Positions 51,907-63,778 of a stretch of 64,000 nucleotides of DNA are shown here, one piece after another. Below the pieces are notes generated by a model, which had not been told where the DNA came from, did no database searches, and saw only the letters and a list, made by a program, of their open reading frames with translations. The stretch comes from Ruminococcus sp. (GTDB taxonomy: Bacteria > Bacillota > Clostridia > Oscillospirales > Ruminococcaceae), in contig JAJBTZ010000085.1 of NCBI GenBank assembly GCA_020860605.1, positions 1 through 64,000 of the forward strand. Reading direction: 5' to 3'. The translations under genes and the position numbers were made by a program. Numbering within the stretch: position 1 is the stretch's first letter; every line of letters begins with the position of its first letter.

Positions 51907-53571
51907 CTATTTTATGTTGATAATCGCGCCCTTGTCGGCGGATGAAACCATCTTCGAGTATCTCTTCAAGTATCCGCTGAGATTGTCGTTAGTCTTGAGA
52001 GTGTCGGTCTTGCGTCTCTCCTCGAGCTCTTCATCACTTACTTCGAGATGAATCTTGTGCTCGGGGATGTTTATAGAAATCATGTCGCCTTCGTGGATAT
52101 AGGCGATGGTGCCACCGTTTGCAGCTTCGGGAGAAACGTGGCCTATGGCAGCGCCTCTTGTAGCGCCAGAGAATCTGCCGTCGGTGATGAGGGCGACCTC
52201 CTTGTCGAGGCCAGCACCAGCAATAGCAGAAGTCGGCGAGAGCATTTCTCTCATGCCGGGACCACCTGCGGGGCCTTCATAGCGGATGACGACAACGTCG
52301 CCAGCCTTGATGCCACCCTGATAGATAACCTTGATGCACTCTTCCTCTCTGTTGAAGACTCTTGCGGGTCCGCGGTGGACGAGCATTTCAGGTGCAACTG
52401 CACTTCTCTTGACGACACAGCCGTTTTCGGCGACGTTTCCGAAGAGAACAGCGATTCCACCAGTCTGAGAATAAGGATTGTCGATGTCACGGATGACCGT
52501 GTTGTCGAGATTCTCAACATCTGCTATATTCTCACCCAAGGTCTTGCCTGTGCAGGTCATGACATCGGTGGTGATTAAATTCTTCTTTGCGAGCTCCTTG
52601 AGGACTGCATAGACGCCTCCGGCCTCGTTCAGGTCTTCCATGTAGGTGGGGCCTGCAGGCGCCAAGTGGCAGAGGTTCGGAGTTCTCTCGCTGATTTCGT
52701 TTACGAGAGGGAGATTGAATTCGACGTCGCACTCGTTGGCGATTGCGGGAAGATGGAGCATCGAGTTGGTGGAGCAGCCGAGAGCCATATCAGCGGTGAG
52801 GGCGTTGTATATTGCCTCTTTTGTCATAATATCTCTTGCACGGATATTCTTTCTCACGAGCTCCATAACCTGCATTCCGGCACGCTTTGCAAGGTCGATT
52901 CTTGCTGAATAAGCAGCAGGAATTGTGCCGTTGCCTCTTAGGCCCATGCCCATGACTTCTGTTAAGCAGTTCATAGAGTTAGCGGTGTACATTCCAGAGC
53001 AGGAACCGCATGAAGGGCAGGCCTTCATCTCGTATTCACGGAGCTTTTCAGCGGTCATCTTTCCTGCCGAATAGGCTCCGACAGCCTCAAACATGCTGGA
53101 AAGGCTGGTCTTGTGGCCGTCAACGTGGCCAGCAAGCATTGGGCCTCCTGAAACGAAAATAGTCGGCAGATTCAGTCTTGCAGCTGCCATGAGAAGTCCC
53201 GGGACGTTCTTGTCGCAGTTGGGGATCATGACGAGTCCGTCAAAGCCGTGAGCCTTGACCATTGCTTCTGTTGAATCGGCGATGAGGTCTCTTGTAACGA
53301 GGGAGTACTTCATGCCCTCGTGACCCATCGCAATGCCGTCGCAGACAGCGATTGCAGGGAATACAATAGGAGTTCCTCCCGCCATTGCAACGCCAATCTT
53401 GACAGCCTCTGTAATCTTATCCAAATTCATATGCCCCGGGACAATTTCATTATAGGAGCTTACTATACCGATAAGAGGGCGACTAAGTTCCTCCTCGGTG
53501 AGTCCCAGAGCGTTATAAAGGGAGCGGTGAGGAGCATTCTCAAACCCGTCCACAATTCTATCCTTAACCAT
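51907..53571 (-). CDS. ilvD: Dihydroxy-acid dehydratase
   Basis: About 554 residues. It makes the 2-oxo acids of valine and isoleucine synthesis. Two ATGs in tandem (53574 and 53571) follow AAGGAG; the second has the better 7-bp spacing. The longer open frame adds 12 unsupported residues. Motifs: [40 protein letters not shown] (cluster ligands) and [22 protein letters not shown]. Confidence 0.97.
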   Translation of the reverse strand: MVKDRIVDGFENAPHRSLYNALGLTEEELSRPLIGIVSSYNEIVPGHMNLDKITEAVKIGVAMAGGTPIVFPAIAVCDGIAMGHEGMKYSLVTRDLIADSTEAMVKAHGFDGLVMIPNCDKNVPGLLMAAARLNLPTIFVSGGPMLAGHVDGHKTSLSSMFEAVGAYSAGKMTAEKLREYEMKACPSCGSCSGMYTANSMNCLTEVMGMGLRGNGTIPAAYSARIDLAKRAGMQVMELVRKNIRARDIMTKEAIYNALTADMALGCSTNSMLHLPAIANECDVEFNLPLVNEISERTPNLCHLAPAGPTYMEDLNEAGGVYAVLKELAKKNLITTDVMTCTGKTLGENIADVENLDNTVIRDIDNPYSQTGGIAVLFGNVAENGCVVKRSAVAPEMLVHRGPARVFNREEECIKVIYQGGIKAGDVVVIRYEGPAGGPGMREMLSPTSAIAGAGLDKEVALITDGRFSGATRGAAIGHVSPEAANGGTIAYIHEGDMISINIPEHKIHLEVSDEELEERRKTDTLKTNDNLSGYLKRYSKMVSSADKGAIINIK

Positions 53572-53655
53572 CATGAATCTCCTTACATCATAATATAGAG
53601 GCGACTCCACTGCTCCTTTTAGAGCAATGGAGCCGTCAGAAATTTTAACCGAAAA

Positions 53656-55250
<1,595 letters not shown>

Positions 55251-55252
55251 GA

Positions 55253-56929
55253 TTACTCCCCCTTTGCCTTAGCTTCTACAATGATGTCTTCGATTGCTCC
55301 TCCGGGAGGAAGCATAGGAAGAACGAATTCGTCCATGTCGATTCTGCAATCTATAAGCGTTACGCAGTCGCTGTCGTAAGCCTTCTGGAATTCGCGCCTG
55401 AACTTCTCAGGAGTGTCACACATAACGCCCTTCGCTCCGAACGCCTCTGCAAGCTTTACAAAATCGGTCTTGCGATCGAGAGTCGTGTTCGAATAGTGGT
55501 GATTATAGAATAGCGTCTGCCACTGGCGGACCATTCCGAGAGTACCGTTATTCATGAGGACAATAGTCAGAGGCACATGAGTGTTGACAGCGGTGCAGAG
55601 CTCGTTTAAGTTCATTCCGAAGCTTCCGTCGCCGGTGATAAGAACCGTCTTGTTGCCGGTGCCGACACATGCTCCGATTGCAGCTCCCATTCCGAAGCCC
55701 ATCGTTCCGAGGCCACCGCTTGAGACTATCTTACGGGGCTTCTGGAAGTTGATATACTGGCAGGCCCACATCTGATGCTGGCCAACGTCGGTTGCGATGA
55801 TGGTGTCGGCGTCCTTGATGTCGTTTATGGTCTCCATGACTACGTGAGGAGTGAGGCCCTTGTCTTCGGGCATGTAGGACTTCTCAAGTCTTTTGAGCTC
55901 CCTTATGTGTGCCATCCAGTCAGGGTTCCTTCTCGGCTCAACTCCGTCGATAATCTTACGGAGTGAGACTGAAATGTCTCCGCAAACGCCTACATTGGCG
56001 GGAATATTCTTGTTGATCTCGGCAAAGTCGAGGTCGATGTGGATAATCGAGGCGCCTTTTGCGAATCTCGACTTGTCGCCTGTCGCTCTGTCACTGAAAC
56101 GTGTGCCGATAGCTATGATAACGTCGGCATCGTTGCTGGCAACGGAGGAGGCGTAGTGGCCATGCATTCCCTGCATACCTAAAAATCTTTCGTAATCAGT
56201 AGGGATTGCAGCAAGTCCCATCAGCGAGCAGCCGATGACTGCATCGATCTTTTCGGCAAGCTCACGAACCAGATCGTAGGTCTTCGAGCCGATGACACCG
56301 CCACCGATGTGGATATAGGGGCGGGATTTTGTGTTCAAGAGCTTGATAGCTGCCTCGATGTCCTCCTCCGGCGGAAGAGGATTCGGGAACTTCTCGACGA
56401 CTGGCTGGGGCTCATACTCAGCGACAGCCGTCTGGATATCCTTCGGGATATCGATGAGGACAGGGCCGGGTCTACCAGACTTTGCAATCTTGAAAGCCAA
56501 TCTTATCTGGTCTGCAAGCTGATTTACGTTATGAACAAAGAAATTGTGCTTTGTAATCGGGAGAGTGATGCCGGTGATGTCGATCTCCTGGAAGCTGTCT
56601 CTGCCGATAAGGTTCTGGGGAACGTTGCCTGTGATTGCAACCATCGGAACAGAGTCGAGCATTGCGGTTGCGATTCCTGTTACCAGGTTAGTGGCACCGG
56701 GACCAGAGGTGGCGATTACAACTCCTACTTTTCCTGTAGCTCTTGAGTAGCCATCGGCTGCATGGGAAGCTCCCTGCTCGTGAGCTGTGAGGATGTGGTT
56801 GATTCTGCCCTTGGCATCGTAGATGGCGTCGTAGATATTCAAAACCTGTCCGCCAGGATAGCCAAAGACATCGGTGACCCCCTGCTCAATCAGGGTTTCT
56901 ATTACAATCTGTGCTCCTGTTAATTTCAT
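55253..56929 (-). CDS. ilvB: Acetolactate synthase catalytic subunit
   Basis: 558 residues, TPP-dependent. Catalytic Glu in LTAHEQGASHAADGYSRATGKVGV, GPGATNLVTGIATA, the FAD segment SRPYIHIGGGV, and the TPP site GDGSFGMNLNELCTA...NNGTLGMVRQWQ. It is second in the operon, 18 bp after leuA. Confidence 0.98.
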   Translation of the reverse strand: MKLTGAQIVIETLIEQGVTDVFGYPGGQVLNIYDAIYDAKGRINHILTAHEQGASHAADGYSRATGKVGVVIATSGPGATNLVTGIATAMLDSVPMVAITGNVPQNLIGRDSFQEIDITGITLPITKHNFFVHNVNQLADQIRLAFKIAKSGRPGPVLIDIPKDIQTAVAEYEPQPVVEKFPNPLPPEEDIEAAIKLLNTKSRPYIHIGGGVIGSKTYDLVRELAEKIDAVIGCSLMGLAAIPTDYERFLGMQGMHGHYASSVASNDADVIIAIGTRFSDRATGDKSRFAKGASIIHIDLDFAEINKNIPANVGVCGDISVSLRKIIDGVEPRRNPDWMAHIRELKRLEKSYMPEDKGLTPHVVMETINDIKDADTIIATDVGQHQMWACQYINFQKPRKIVSSGGLGTMGFGMGAAIGACVGTGNKTVLITGDGSFGMNLNELCTAVNTHVPLTIVLMNNGTLGMVRQWQTLFYNHHYSNTTLDRKTDFVKLAEAFGAKGVMCDTPEKFRREFQKAYDSDCVTLIDCRIDMDEFVLPMLPPGGAIEDIIVEAKAKGE

Positions 56930-56947
56930 ATAGTCTAAACTCCTCCC

Positions 56948-58630
56948 TTACTTTTCGTTTTCTTTATAGTGAGCCAAAAGCCTGTTAACTGCACTTACAA
57001 GCGCGTAGATGGACGAAACGATGATATCGCTGTCGATTCCTGCGCCCCACTCGAGCTTGCCGTCCTTGTCCTTGATTCCGACATATGAGGCAGCCTTTGC
57101 ATTTGAGCTTACCTCGAGAGCGTGCTCGGTGTATGTATCTAGTATATAGATATCTCCCAAGGCGTTCTTGATAGCGTTGCTGACAGCATCGAGTCGGCCG
57201 TTGCCGAAGGCGGTTTCTACACGCCTCTCACCGTCGATTTCCATCGTGACGGTGGCGGTGATGCCGTTGGGCTCCTGCTTGAAGTGAGCCTCCGGGACCT
57301 TAAGATGGGTTTCGATGTTGACGAAATCGTCCATGAATATCTTATAGACCTCATCCGGCTGAAGCTCCTTGTGAGCGTGGTCGGAAATGCTCTTGACGTG
57401 GTAGGCAAACGCTGCCCGCATCTTCGGAGGGAGAATGTGGGAGTATCTCGTCTCGAGTACATACCCGATTCCTCCGCCACCAGACTGGGAATTGATTCTT
57501 ATAACGTCTGCCTCGTAGACTCTGCCGACGTCTGTCGGATCTATCGGAAGATACGGAACCGTCCAGACTCCGCAGTTATGTTCTTCACGATACTTCATGC
57601 CCTTTGCGATGGCGTCCTGATGAGAACCGCTGAAGGCTGCGAAGACGAGCTGGCCTGAATAAGGCTGCCTCTCGTAAACATGCATCCTCGTGACCCTCTC
57701 GTACACTTCAGTAATTGCCGGTAAATCCGAGAAATCGAGCTCAGGGTCGACGCCCTGGGAGTACATATTTAGTGAAAGTGTGATGATATCGACATTGCCG
57801 GTTCTCTCGCCGTTGCCGAAGAGAGTTCCTTCGATCCTGTCGGCACCTGCAAGAAGTCCCATCTCGCTATCTGCAATGGCGCAGCCACGGTCGTTATGCG
57901 GGTGAAGAGAGACTATAATATTTTCTCTGTAGTCGAGATTTTTGCACATGTATTCGATCTGGCTTGCATAGATGTGGGGCATCGAGTGCGAAACCGTCAC
58001 AGGGAAGTTGTAGATGACCTTGTTGTCGGGCGACGGCTTCCATACTTCTGAAACTGCGTTGCAGACCTCAAGCGAGAATTCCGGCTCGGCACCTGTGAAG
58101 CTCTCGGGTGAATACTCGAACATGATGTTTCCACCCATTTTCTCCTTATACTCAAGGCAGAGCTTTGCGCCTGAAACGGCGATTTCTTTGATTTCTTCCT
58201 TGCTTCTCTTGAAGACCTGCTCGCGCTGGGCCACAGACACTGAATTATAAAGATGCACTATTGCGTTCTTTGCGCCATCGATAGCCTCGAAGGTCTTCTT
58301 GATGATGTGTTCACGCGACTGGGTGAGAACCTGGATCGTCACGTCATCAGGTATTAAATTATTCTCGATAAGGGCACGGCAGAAGTCATATTCCGTCTCG
58401 CTCGCTGCCGGGAAACCGATTTCGATTTCCTTGAAGCCGATCTTGACTAAAAGATCGAAGAACTCGAGCTTCTCCTCAAGGCTCATCGGAACTATGAGCG
58501 CCTGATTGCCATCTCTTAGGTCGACGCTGCACCATATCGGCGCCTTGTCGACATATTCCTTGTTAATCCAGTCGTTTGTCGCATTCTTCGGCACAAAATA
58601 CTGCCGAATGTACTTTTCGTATCCCTTCAT
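56948..58630 (-). CDS. leuA: 2-Isopropylmalate synthase, long (type 2) form
   Basis: 560 residues from MKGYEKYIRQYFVPKNA, with AAGGAG ahead; 16 more upstream codons are open. It joins acetyl-CoA to 2-oxoisovalerate. TIM-barrel motifs: SVDLRDGNQAL, EIEIGFPAAS, SLHPHNDRGCAIADSEMGLLAGADRIEGTLFGNGERTGN. The C-terminal LeuA dimer domain for leucine feedback is present. It is the first gene of an eight-gene leucine/valine operon after a Leu T-box. Confidence 0.98.
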   Translation of the reverse strand: MKGYEKYIRQYFVPKNATNDWINKEYVDKAPIWCSVDLRDGNQALIVPMSLEEKLEFFDLLVKIGFKEIEIGFPAASETEYDFCRALIENNLIPDDVTIQVLTQSREHIIKKTFEAIDGAKNAIVHLYNSVSVAQREQVFKRSKEEIKEIAVSGAKLCLEYKEKMGGNIMFEYSPESFTGAEPEFSLEVCNAVSEVWKPSPDNKVIYNFPVTVSHSMPHIYASQIEYMCKNLDYRENIIVSLHPHNDRGCAIADSEMGLLAGADRIEGTLFGNGERTGNVDIITLSLNMYSQGVDPELDFSDLPAITEVYERVTRMHVYERQPYSGQLVFAAFSGSHQDAIAKGMKYREEHNCGVWTVPYLPIDPTDVGRVYEADVIRINSQSGGGGIGYVLETRYSHILPPKMRAAFAYHVKSISDHAHKELQPDEVYKIFMDDFVNIETHLKVPEAHFKQEPNGITATVTMEIDGERRVETAFGNGRLDAVSNAIKNALGDIYILDTYTEHALEVSSNAKAASYVGIKDKDGKLEWGAGIDSDIIVSSIYALVSAVNRLLAHYKENEK

Positions 58631-58689
58631 AAAACTCCTTCCTGCGTTTGGGTATAAAAAATCTTTCACCCAAAACAACTCTTGTTTAG

Positions 58690-58939
58690 GATAAAAGAGA
58701 CGAAGTCATAATATCTCCGCGGTACCACTCTTTTTGATTCGATTTTGTAAAAATCAAACCCGCTCATTTCGCGTCAACCAACGCGACCGCCCTTTAACGG
58801 GAGCACCCGTTCAAACCTACTCGTTGCCTTTCAGCCGAAAGCTCAGGGATGAGTTATACCAAAGACCCGTTACCACCTTTCACCATCCGGCAGCTCTCTT
58901 AAAACGGAAGAGGTTGGCTTTGTTCCCGTCAACGCCTTT
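58690..58939 (-). promoter_or_regulatory. T-box leader, probable tRNA-Leu sensor
   Basis: The T-box sequence AGTGGTACCGCGG lies at 58717-58730 on the minus strand. Stem I contains AGAGAGC and GGTGAAAGG. The specifier loop ATAACTCATCCCTGAGC gives CTC (Leu) at 58853-58851. The terminator ends at TCTCTTTT near 58690, paired with AAAAGAG ahead of the T-box sequence. It should switch on the whole leuA-leuB operon when charged tRNA-Leu is low. Confidence 0.93.
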
Positions 58940-58945
58940 TCAATT

Positions 58946-58974
58946 ATAATAACCTATCTTTGAGCAAATGTCAA
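58946..58974 (-). promoter_or_regulatory. Promoter of the leucine operon
   Basis: -35 TTGACA (58969-58974), 17-bp spacer, -10 TATTAT (58946-58951) on the minus strand. Confidence 0.85.
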
Positions 58975-59019
58975 GTGCTTTTTTTAAATTTTTCAGAAGC
59001 CTTACTGAGGCTTGAAATA

Positions 59020-59048
59020 TTGACTTTGGCAAGAAGTCGCGGTATAAT
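59020..59048 (+). promoter_or_regulatory. Promoter of the PHP-glycosyltransferase-YfhO operon
   Basis: -35 TTGACT, 17-bp spacer, -10 TATAAT, divergent from the leucine promoter. Confidence 0.9.
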
Positions 59049-59091
59049 GTACTCTGTTATATTATGAAAACAAGATGAGGGTATGAGTAAT

Positions 59092-59901
59092 ATGGAACTT
59101 TATAAATACGAAACTCACCTGCACACCTCTCAGGGCTCGCTTTGCTCCTGCTCGAGTGGGGCTGAACAGGCGGAGAATTTGAAAAGATGCGGTTATGCTG
59201 GCATGTTTGTGACAGATCACTTCTTCGGTGGAAACACTGCCGTCGACAGAAGGCTTCCTTGGGACGTGAAGATTCATCTCTTCTGCCAGGGGTACGAGGA
59301 CGCGAAGAAGAAAGGCGACGAGATTGGGCTGCAGGTCTTCTTCGGCTGGGAATATGCCTACAGAGGGACTGAGCTACTGACATACGGCCTTGACAAGCAG
59401 TTTTTACTCGATCACCCGGAGCTTGACCATATGGAGCTTCCGGCATACTGCGACCTCGTTCACTCCTGCGGAGGCTTCGTCGTTCACGCTCACCCGTTCA
59501 GAGAGGCTGGGTATCTCGACACGATAAGGCTGTTCCCCCGTAAAGTCGACGGAGTTGAGGCGGTCAACGCTTCACACCGCGATCCTGAATTCGACCGCAG
59601 GGCAACAATCTATGCCGAAGCCTATAATCTCCCGATAACAGGAGGCTCCGACACCCACACGACATGGAGCTATCCTGGCGGTGGAATAGTCCTCGAAAAG
59701 CCTCTCAAGGACGACCATGACTATTTAAAACGGCTTCAGAACGACGAAATCACGGCGATTCTGGAGGCCACCAACAAATACATGTTCAGTCAGCCTGACG
59801 GAGACGTCTGGCACACCTGCAAGAGGCCTGACATCTCGCTCTTACCAGAAGAGCAGAGGAAAAAGGCTGAAGAATTCTACGCCGGCCATCCTGAGACTTA
59901 A
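59092..59901 (+). CDS. PHP-domain metal-dependent phosphoesterase
   Basis: 269 residues from MELYKYETHLHTSQG; an ATG three codons earlier is almost on top of the GAGGG ribosome site. The PHP fold shows ETHLHT, VTDHFFGG, FFGWEYAYRG, VVHAHPFRE and GGSDTHTTWSYPGG, all metal ligands in place. Relatives are histidinol phosphatases and nucleoside-phosphate phosphoesterases; the substrate here is unknown. It lies 14 bp before the glycosyltransferase gene. Confidence 0.9.
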   Translation: MELYKYETHLHTSQGSLCSCSSGAEQAENLKRCGYAGMFVTDHFFGGNTAVDRRLPWDVKIHLFCQGYEDAKKKGDEIGLQVFFGWEYAYRGTELLTYGLDKQFLLDHPELDHMELPAYCDLVHSCGGFVVHAHPFREAGYLDTIRLFPRKVDGVEAVNASHRDPEFDRRATIYAEAYNLPITGGSDTHTTWSYPGGGIVLEKPLKDDHDYLKRLQNDEITAILEATNKYMFSQPDGDVWHTCKRPDISLLPEEQRKKAEEFYAGHPET

Positions 59902-59915
59902 GAAAGGAGCGAGCC

Positions 59916-60836
59916 ATGCTCTCAGTCATAATTCCCTCGTTTAACGAGGAGCCTAATATTCAGAATACAGCAAGCGTTATCTCAGGGGTTTTGGACGAGA
60001 ACGGCATTGATTTTGAGATTATCTTCTCCGACGACGGCTCCCGTGACAACACCTGGCGGGAGATTACTCTTGCCCACGAGAAGGACCCGAGAGTTTCTGG
60101 CCTTCGCTTCTCCCGGAACTTCGGCAAGGAAAGCGCCATCTGGGCTGGGCTCGAGGCAGCAAAGGGCGACTGTGCAGTCGTCATCGACTGCGACTTGCAG
60201 CACCCGCCGAAGGTGATCCCTGAAATGTATAAGCTCTGGCAGAACGGAGCTGAGGTCGTCGAGGGGAAAAAGTCCTCAAGAGGCAAGGAAAACGGCATCT
60301 ACAAGGCGTTTTCGAAGCTTTTCTACAAGCTGATCGCTTCGGCATCTGGGATTGACATGGCAGATACTTCCGATTTCAAGCTTTTAGACCGCAAGGTCAT
60401 CGATGCGATTCTTTCAATGCAGGAGAGGACGACCTTCTTCAGAGCCCTTTCCGGCTGGGTTGGGTTCAGGTCTGAGACGATCACCTACGACGTTGAGGAG
60501 AGGGCATTTGGCGAAAGAAAATGGACTCCGAAGATGCTCATCAAGTATGCGATCAAGAACCTCATGGCATTCACGTCTGTACCGCTCTATCTGTCGGGAG
60601 TTTTAGGCGGAATTATCTCGGTGGCTTCGGTGATTCTGTTTATCCTGAAATGGTGCGGAGTAAGCATGGGGAGCTTTGGTGGCTCACAGATACTACTTCT
60701 CTTGACTGGCGGGCTGATTCTCATATGCCTTTCGATTATTGGGAGATATTTAGCCCAGATTTACGAAGAAATCAAACACCGACCGAAATATATTATTTCC
60801 GACTCTATCAAATCTCAGGGAGGTCAAAATGACTGA
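59916..60836 (+). CDS. GT2 polyprenyl-phosphate-type glycosyltransferase (DPM1/GtrB-like)
   Basis: 306 residues. GT-A domain with VIIPSFNEEPNI, FSDDGSRDNT, the FSRNFGKESAIWAGLEAAKGD signature and the DxD-like VIDCDLQHPP. Two C-terminal membrane helices (about 226-250 and 260-284) match GtrB/dolichol-phosphate mannose synthase relatives. It would load a sugar onto undecaprenyl phosphate for use outside the membrane, plausibly by the YfhO protein, whose gene overlaps its end by 8 bp. Confidence 0.93.
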   Translation: MLSVIIPSFNEEPNIQNTASVISGVLDENGIDFEIIFSDDGSRDNTWREITLAHEKDPRVSGLRFSRNFGKESAIWAGLEAAKGDCAVVIDCDLQHPPKVIPEMYKLWQNGAEVVEGKKSSRGKENGIYKAFSKLFYKLIASASGIDMADTSDFKLLDRKVIDAILSMQERTTFFRALSGWVGFRSETITYDVEERAFGERKWTPKMLIKYAIKNLMAFTSVPLYLSGVLGGIISVASVILFILKWCGVSMGSFGGSQILLLLTGGLILICLSIIGRYLAQIYEEIKHRPKYIISDSIKSQGGQND

Positions 60837-63684
60837 TACTATCGAAAATATTACGCCAGAAACGGTTGAAGACGCAGAGACCACAGCCGAAGTGGTGGAG
60901 GAAGCAGTGGTCTTAGAAACTCCTGCTCCTGAAGATCCCGAAGCGGAGGCTCCTAAGAGGCAAAGAAAGAAAATCTGGGACAATCCTGTCGGCAGATGGT
61001 TCTATAGAAACCGCTGGAATCTTCTTATCTTCTTCCTGCCGGTTGCAATTATGTATATCGTCTACGCCTGCTTCGGAGTTCACCCGTTTGGGGAGAATTC
61101 GGTGCTGGTTCTGGACTTAAACGGCCAGTATGTCTCCTACTACGAGGCGTTGAGGGATGCTATCTGGGGCGACGGTTCGCTCATGTACAGCTGGTCGCGA
61201 AACTTAAGCGGTGAGATGTTCGGAATCTTTGCCTATTATCTTGCAAGCCCATTCATGTGGATTATAATCTTACTTCCGAGGACGATGATGTGTGGCGCTA
61301 TCGAGATTATGGAATTGGCAAAGATCGGCTGCTGCGGTCTTGCGTTTGCATATTATCTCAGAAAATCCAAGGGTGCCAACGAATACTGCCAGGTTATCTT
61401 CTCCGTCAGCTATGCACTGATGACCTACATTGTCGTCGAACTGATGAACCCGATGTGGATCGACGGAATGATATGGCTGCCGATAATCCTCTTGGGCATC
61501 GAGAGGCTTGTCGATCACGGGAAGATGCTCGGATTCGTCCTCCCGCTAACGATCATGTTCATCTCACATTTCTACATTGGGTACATGATCGGGTTCTTCT
61601 GCGCTCTATACTTCGTTTATTATATCTTCTCCCGTCCGGGACACGCTATAGCTCCGCACTGGTTCAAGGCTGGGCTCAAGTTTGCTGCTTCGGCAATAAT
61701 CGCTGTTCTCGGAGCAGCGGTTGTGCTGATTCCGACATACTACTCTCTGAGTCTCGGCAAGCTCGACTTCTCCGACCCGGACTTCACCCCGACAACTCAG
61801 TTTGACATCTTCGAGTTCATCTCGAAGCTCTTCTCGAATTCCTACGACACGGTTCGCCCTGAAGGCCTTCCGATGATCGCCTGTGGAACCGTCATAATCA
61901 TGCTGATTCCGCTCTTCTTCCTCAACAGGAATATTTCCGTCAAGGAAAAGGTCGCCAACGGCTCTCTGATGTTTGCGATATTCGGGAGCATGTATGTCTC
62001 GACAATCGACATCGCATGGCATGGCTTCCAGGTCCCGAACTGGCTCCCCTATCGCTACTCCTTCACATTCTCCTTCATGATGATCATCTGCGCCTACAGA
62101 GCGTTTGAGAACCTCTCGGGAGTGTCGTTCAGGGAGATAGTCCTCACGGCATTCGCATGGATTGTGGTGCTCGCATATCTCAACCAGCAGGATTACGAGA
62201 CGTTTTATCTCTTCGAAACCGTCTGGTTCGGGATTCTCTGTGTGGTCGTCTTCTGTATACTCCTGTTCCTTATGAAGAAATACCCGACAAGGGTTATGTG
62301 TATAGTCCTTGCGGTGTTTATCTGTCTTGAAATTTTCGAAAATTCGCTCTACACCGTCTATTCGATCGACTGTGACGTCGTCTACTCGACCTACGATTCC
62401 TATCAGGACTACTTCATCGACGGCAGAAGCGTTGTTGACCAGGTTGAGGAATATGACGACGGCCTTTACAGAATGGAATCTACATTTAAGAGAACCGTCA
62501 ACGACCCGATCGGAATGGGCTACAAGGGCATTTCACACTCAAGCTCTACTATGAACTCCGCTGCCCTTGAGCTTCTCGATTCGCTCGGCTTCGGCGTTTC
62601 GGGACACTATTCGAAGTACACCGGCGCGACGGTTCTTACAGACTCACTCTTAGGCATCAAGTACTTAATGTACAAGCCGGATGAGAAATCGTTATCGGTC
62701 GACCCGAAGGAGATAAACCGCCAGAACTACGAAAACTGGCTCGAGATGCCATATGAAGGGTATGAGCTCATCATGACCGAAGAGGACACCGGCACCGATA
62801 TCTCCGTTTACGAGAACCCATATGCCCTCTCGATCGGCTACATGTCGAGCTATGATATCTTAGATTTAGAGCTCGACTCCGACGACCCGATCAAGAATCA
62901 GGAGAACCTGCTTCAATGCCTCCTTGGCGACCGCTCGATCAAGGTTTTCAGCCGAATCTACAGCTACACCACCGACACCTACAACGTCTCCACCGCCACG
63001 ACAGGCGACCACATCTGGTACACCACCGTCGTCGACGGCAGCGACAGCTATGTCGAGTTCACGATAAACGTCGACAGCGATAACCCGATTTACGCCTTCT
63101 TCCCGACTATCTATCAGAGGCAGTGCAACATGTGGATAAAGGCGGACTCGTGGGATGTCTCGAACTACGCTTTCTTAGATTACTTCTTCACAAGCGAGTA
63201 CTACAGCATCTTGGATCTTGGCACTTATGAAGACGGCGAAACCATTCACTTAAGAATGACCCTTGCAAACGGCGAAGCGCTCTTCTCGGCAGTTCTCTTC
63301 TATGAGCTTGATATCGAAGCGATGGAAGTCTATCTCGATGAGCTCAGAGAGAATCAGTGGGAGATCGAAGAGTACACCGACACCTACCTCTCGGGCACCG
63401 TCACCGCTGACGAGGACGGAATCCTCTTCACGACTATCCCCTATGAGTCCGGCTGGACGATTACAGTCGATGGCGAAGAGGTTGAGCCTGTGAAGGTCCT
63501 TGATTCGCTTATCGGCATCGAGGTCTCTGAGGGCACCCACACCGTCACCATGAAGTTCTTCCCTGACTACTTCAAGCTTGGCATTGCGGTCTCGATCTTG
63601 GGCCTCTCGCTTATCCTCATAATCTTCATAGTCGAGTTTAAGAACGGCTGGCTCTTCAAAAAAATTCTCGCAAAGACGAAATAA
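60829..63684 (+). CDS. YfhO family membrane glycosyltransferase-like protein
   Basis: 951 residues. An acidic cytosolic start of about 55 residues is followed by about 12 membrane helices up to residue 500, a large outside domain and a last helix (LGIAVSILGLSLILIIFIVEF) with a basic end. YfhO marks: PFGENSVLVLDLNGQYVSYY, YSWSRNLSGEMFG, NPMWIDGMIWLPIILLGIERL and the late SGWTITVDGEEVEPVKV. In Listeria and Bacillus, YfhO proteins decorate teichoic acids using lipid-linked sugars, which fits the glycosyltransferase before it. Confidence 0.93.
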   Translation: MTDTIENITPETVEDAETTAEVVEEAVVLETPAPEDPEAEAPKRQRKKIWDNPVGRWFYRNRWNLLIFFLPVAIMYIVYACFGVHPFGENSVLVLDLNGQYVSYYEALRDAIWGDGSLMYSWSRNLSGEMFGIFAYYLASPFMWIIILLPRTMMCGAIEIMELAKIGCCGLAFAYYLRKSKGANEYCQVIFSVSYALMTYIVVELMNPMWIDGMIWLPIILLGIERLVDHGKMLGFVLPLTIMFISHFYIGYMIGFFCALYFVYYIFSRPGHAIAPHWFKAGLKFAASAIIAVLGAAVVLIPTYYSLSLGKLDFSDPDFTPTTQFDIFEFISKLFSNSYDTVRPEGLPMIACGTVIIMLIPLFFLNRNISVKEKVANGSLMFAIFGSMYVSTIDIAWHGFQVPNWLPYRYSFTFSFMMIICAYRAFENLSGVSFREIVLTAFAWIVVLAYLNQQDYETFYLFETVWFGILCVVVFCILLFLMKKYPTRVMCIVLAVFICLEIFENSLYTVYSIDCDVVYSTYDSYQDYFIDGRSVVDQVEEYDDGLYRMESTFKRTVNDPIGMGYKGISHSSSTMNSAALELLDSLGFGVSGHYSKYTGATVLTDSLLGIKYLMYKPDEKSLSVDPKEINRQNYENWLEMPYEGYELIMTEEDTGTDISVYENPYALSIGYMSSYDILDLELDSDDPIKNQENLLQCLLGDRSIKVFSRIYSYTTDTYNVSTATTGDHIWYTTVVDGSDSYVEFTINVDSDNPIYAFFPTIYQRQCNMWIKADSWDVSNYAFLDYFFTSEYYSILDLGTYEDGETIHLRMTLANGEALFSAVLFYELDIEAMEVYLDELRENQWEIEEYTDTYLSGTVTADEDGILFTTIPYESGWTITVDGEEVEPVKVLDSLIGIEVSEGTHTVTMKFFPDYFKLGIAVSILGLSLILIIFIVEFKNGWLFKKILAKTK

Positions 63685-63687
63685 CTC

Positions 63688-63716
63688 TTGACGTTTTCCA
63701 AATTGCGGAGTAAACT
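63688..63716 (+). promoter_or_regulatory. pduL promoter
   Basis: -35 TTGACG, 17-bp spacer, -10 TAAACT, just after the YfhO gene stop. Confidence 0.78.
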
Positions 63717-63778
63717 TATTAGTGGGAAATATCCGCTTGCCCGAATGGCGAGCTAAAACAAATATGGAGGACACAGAA

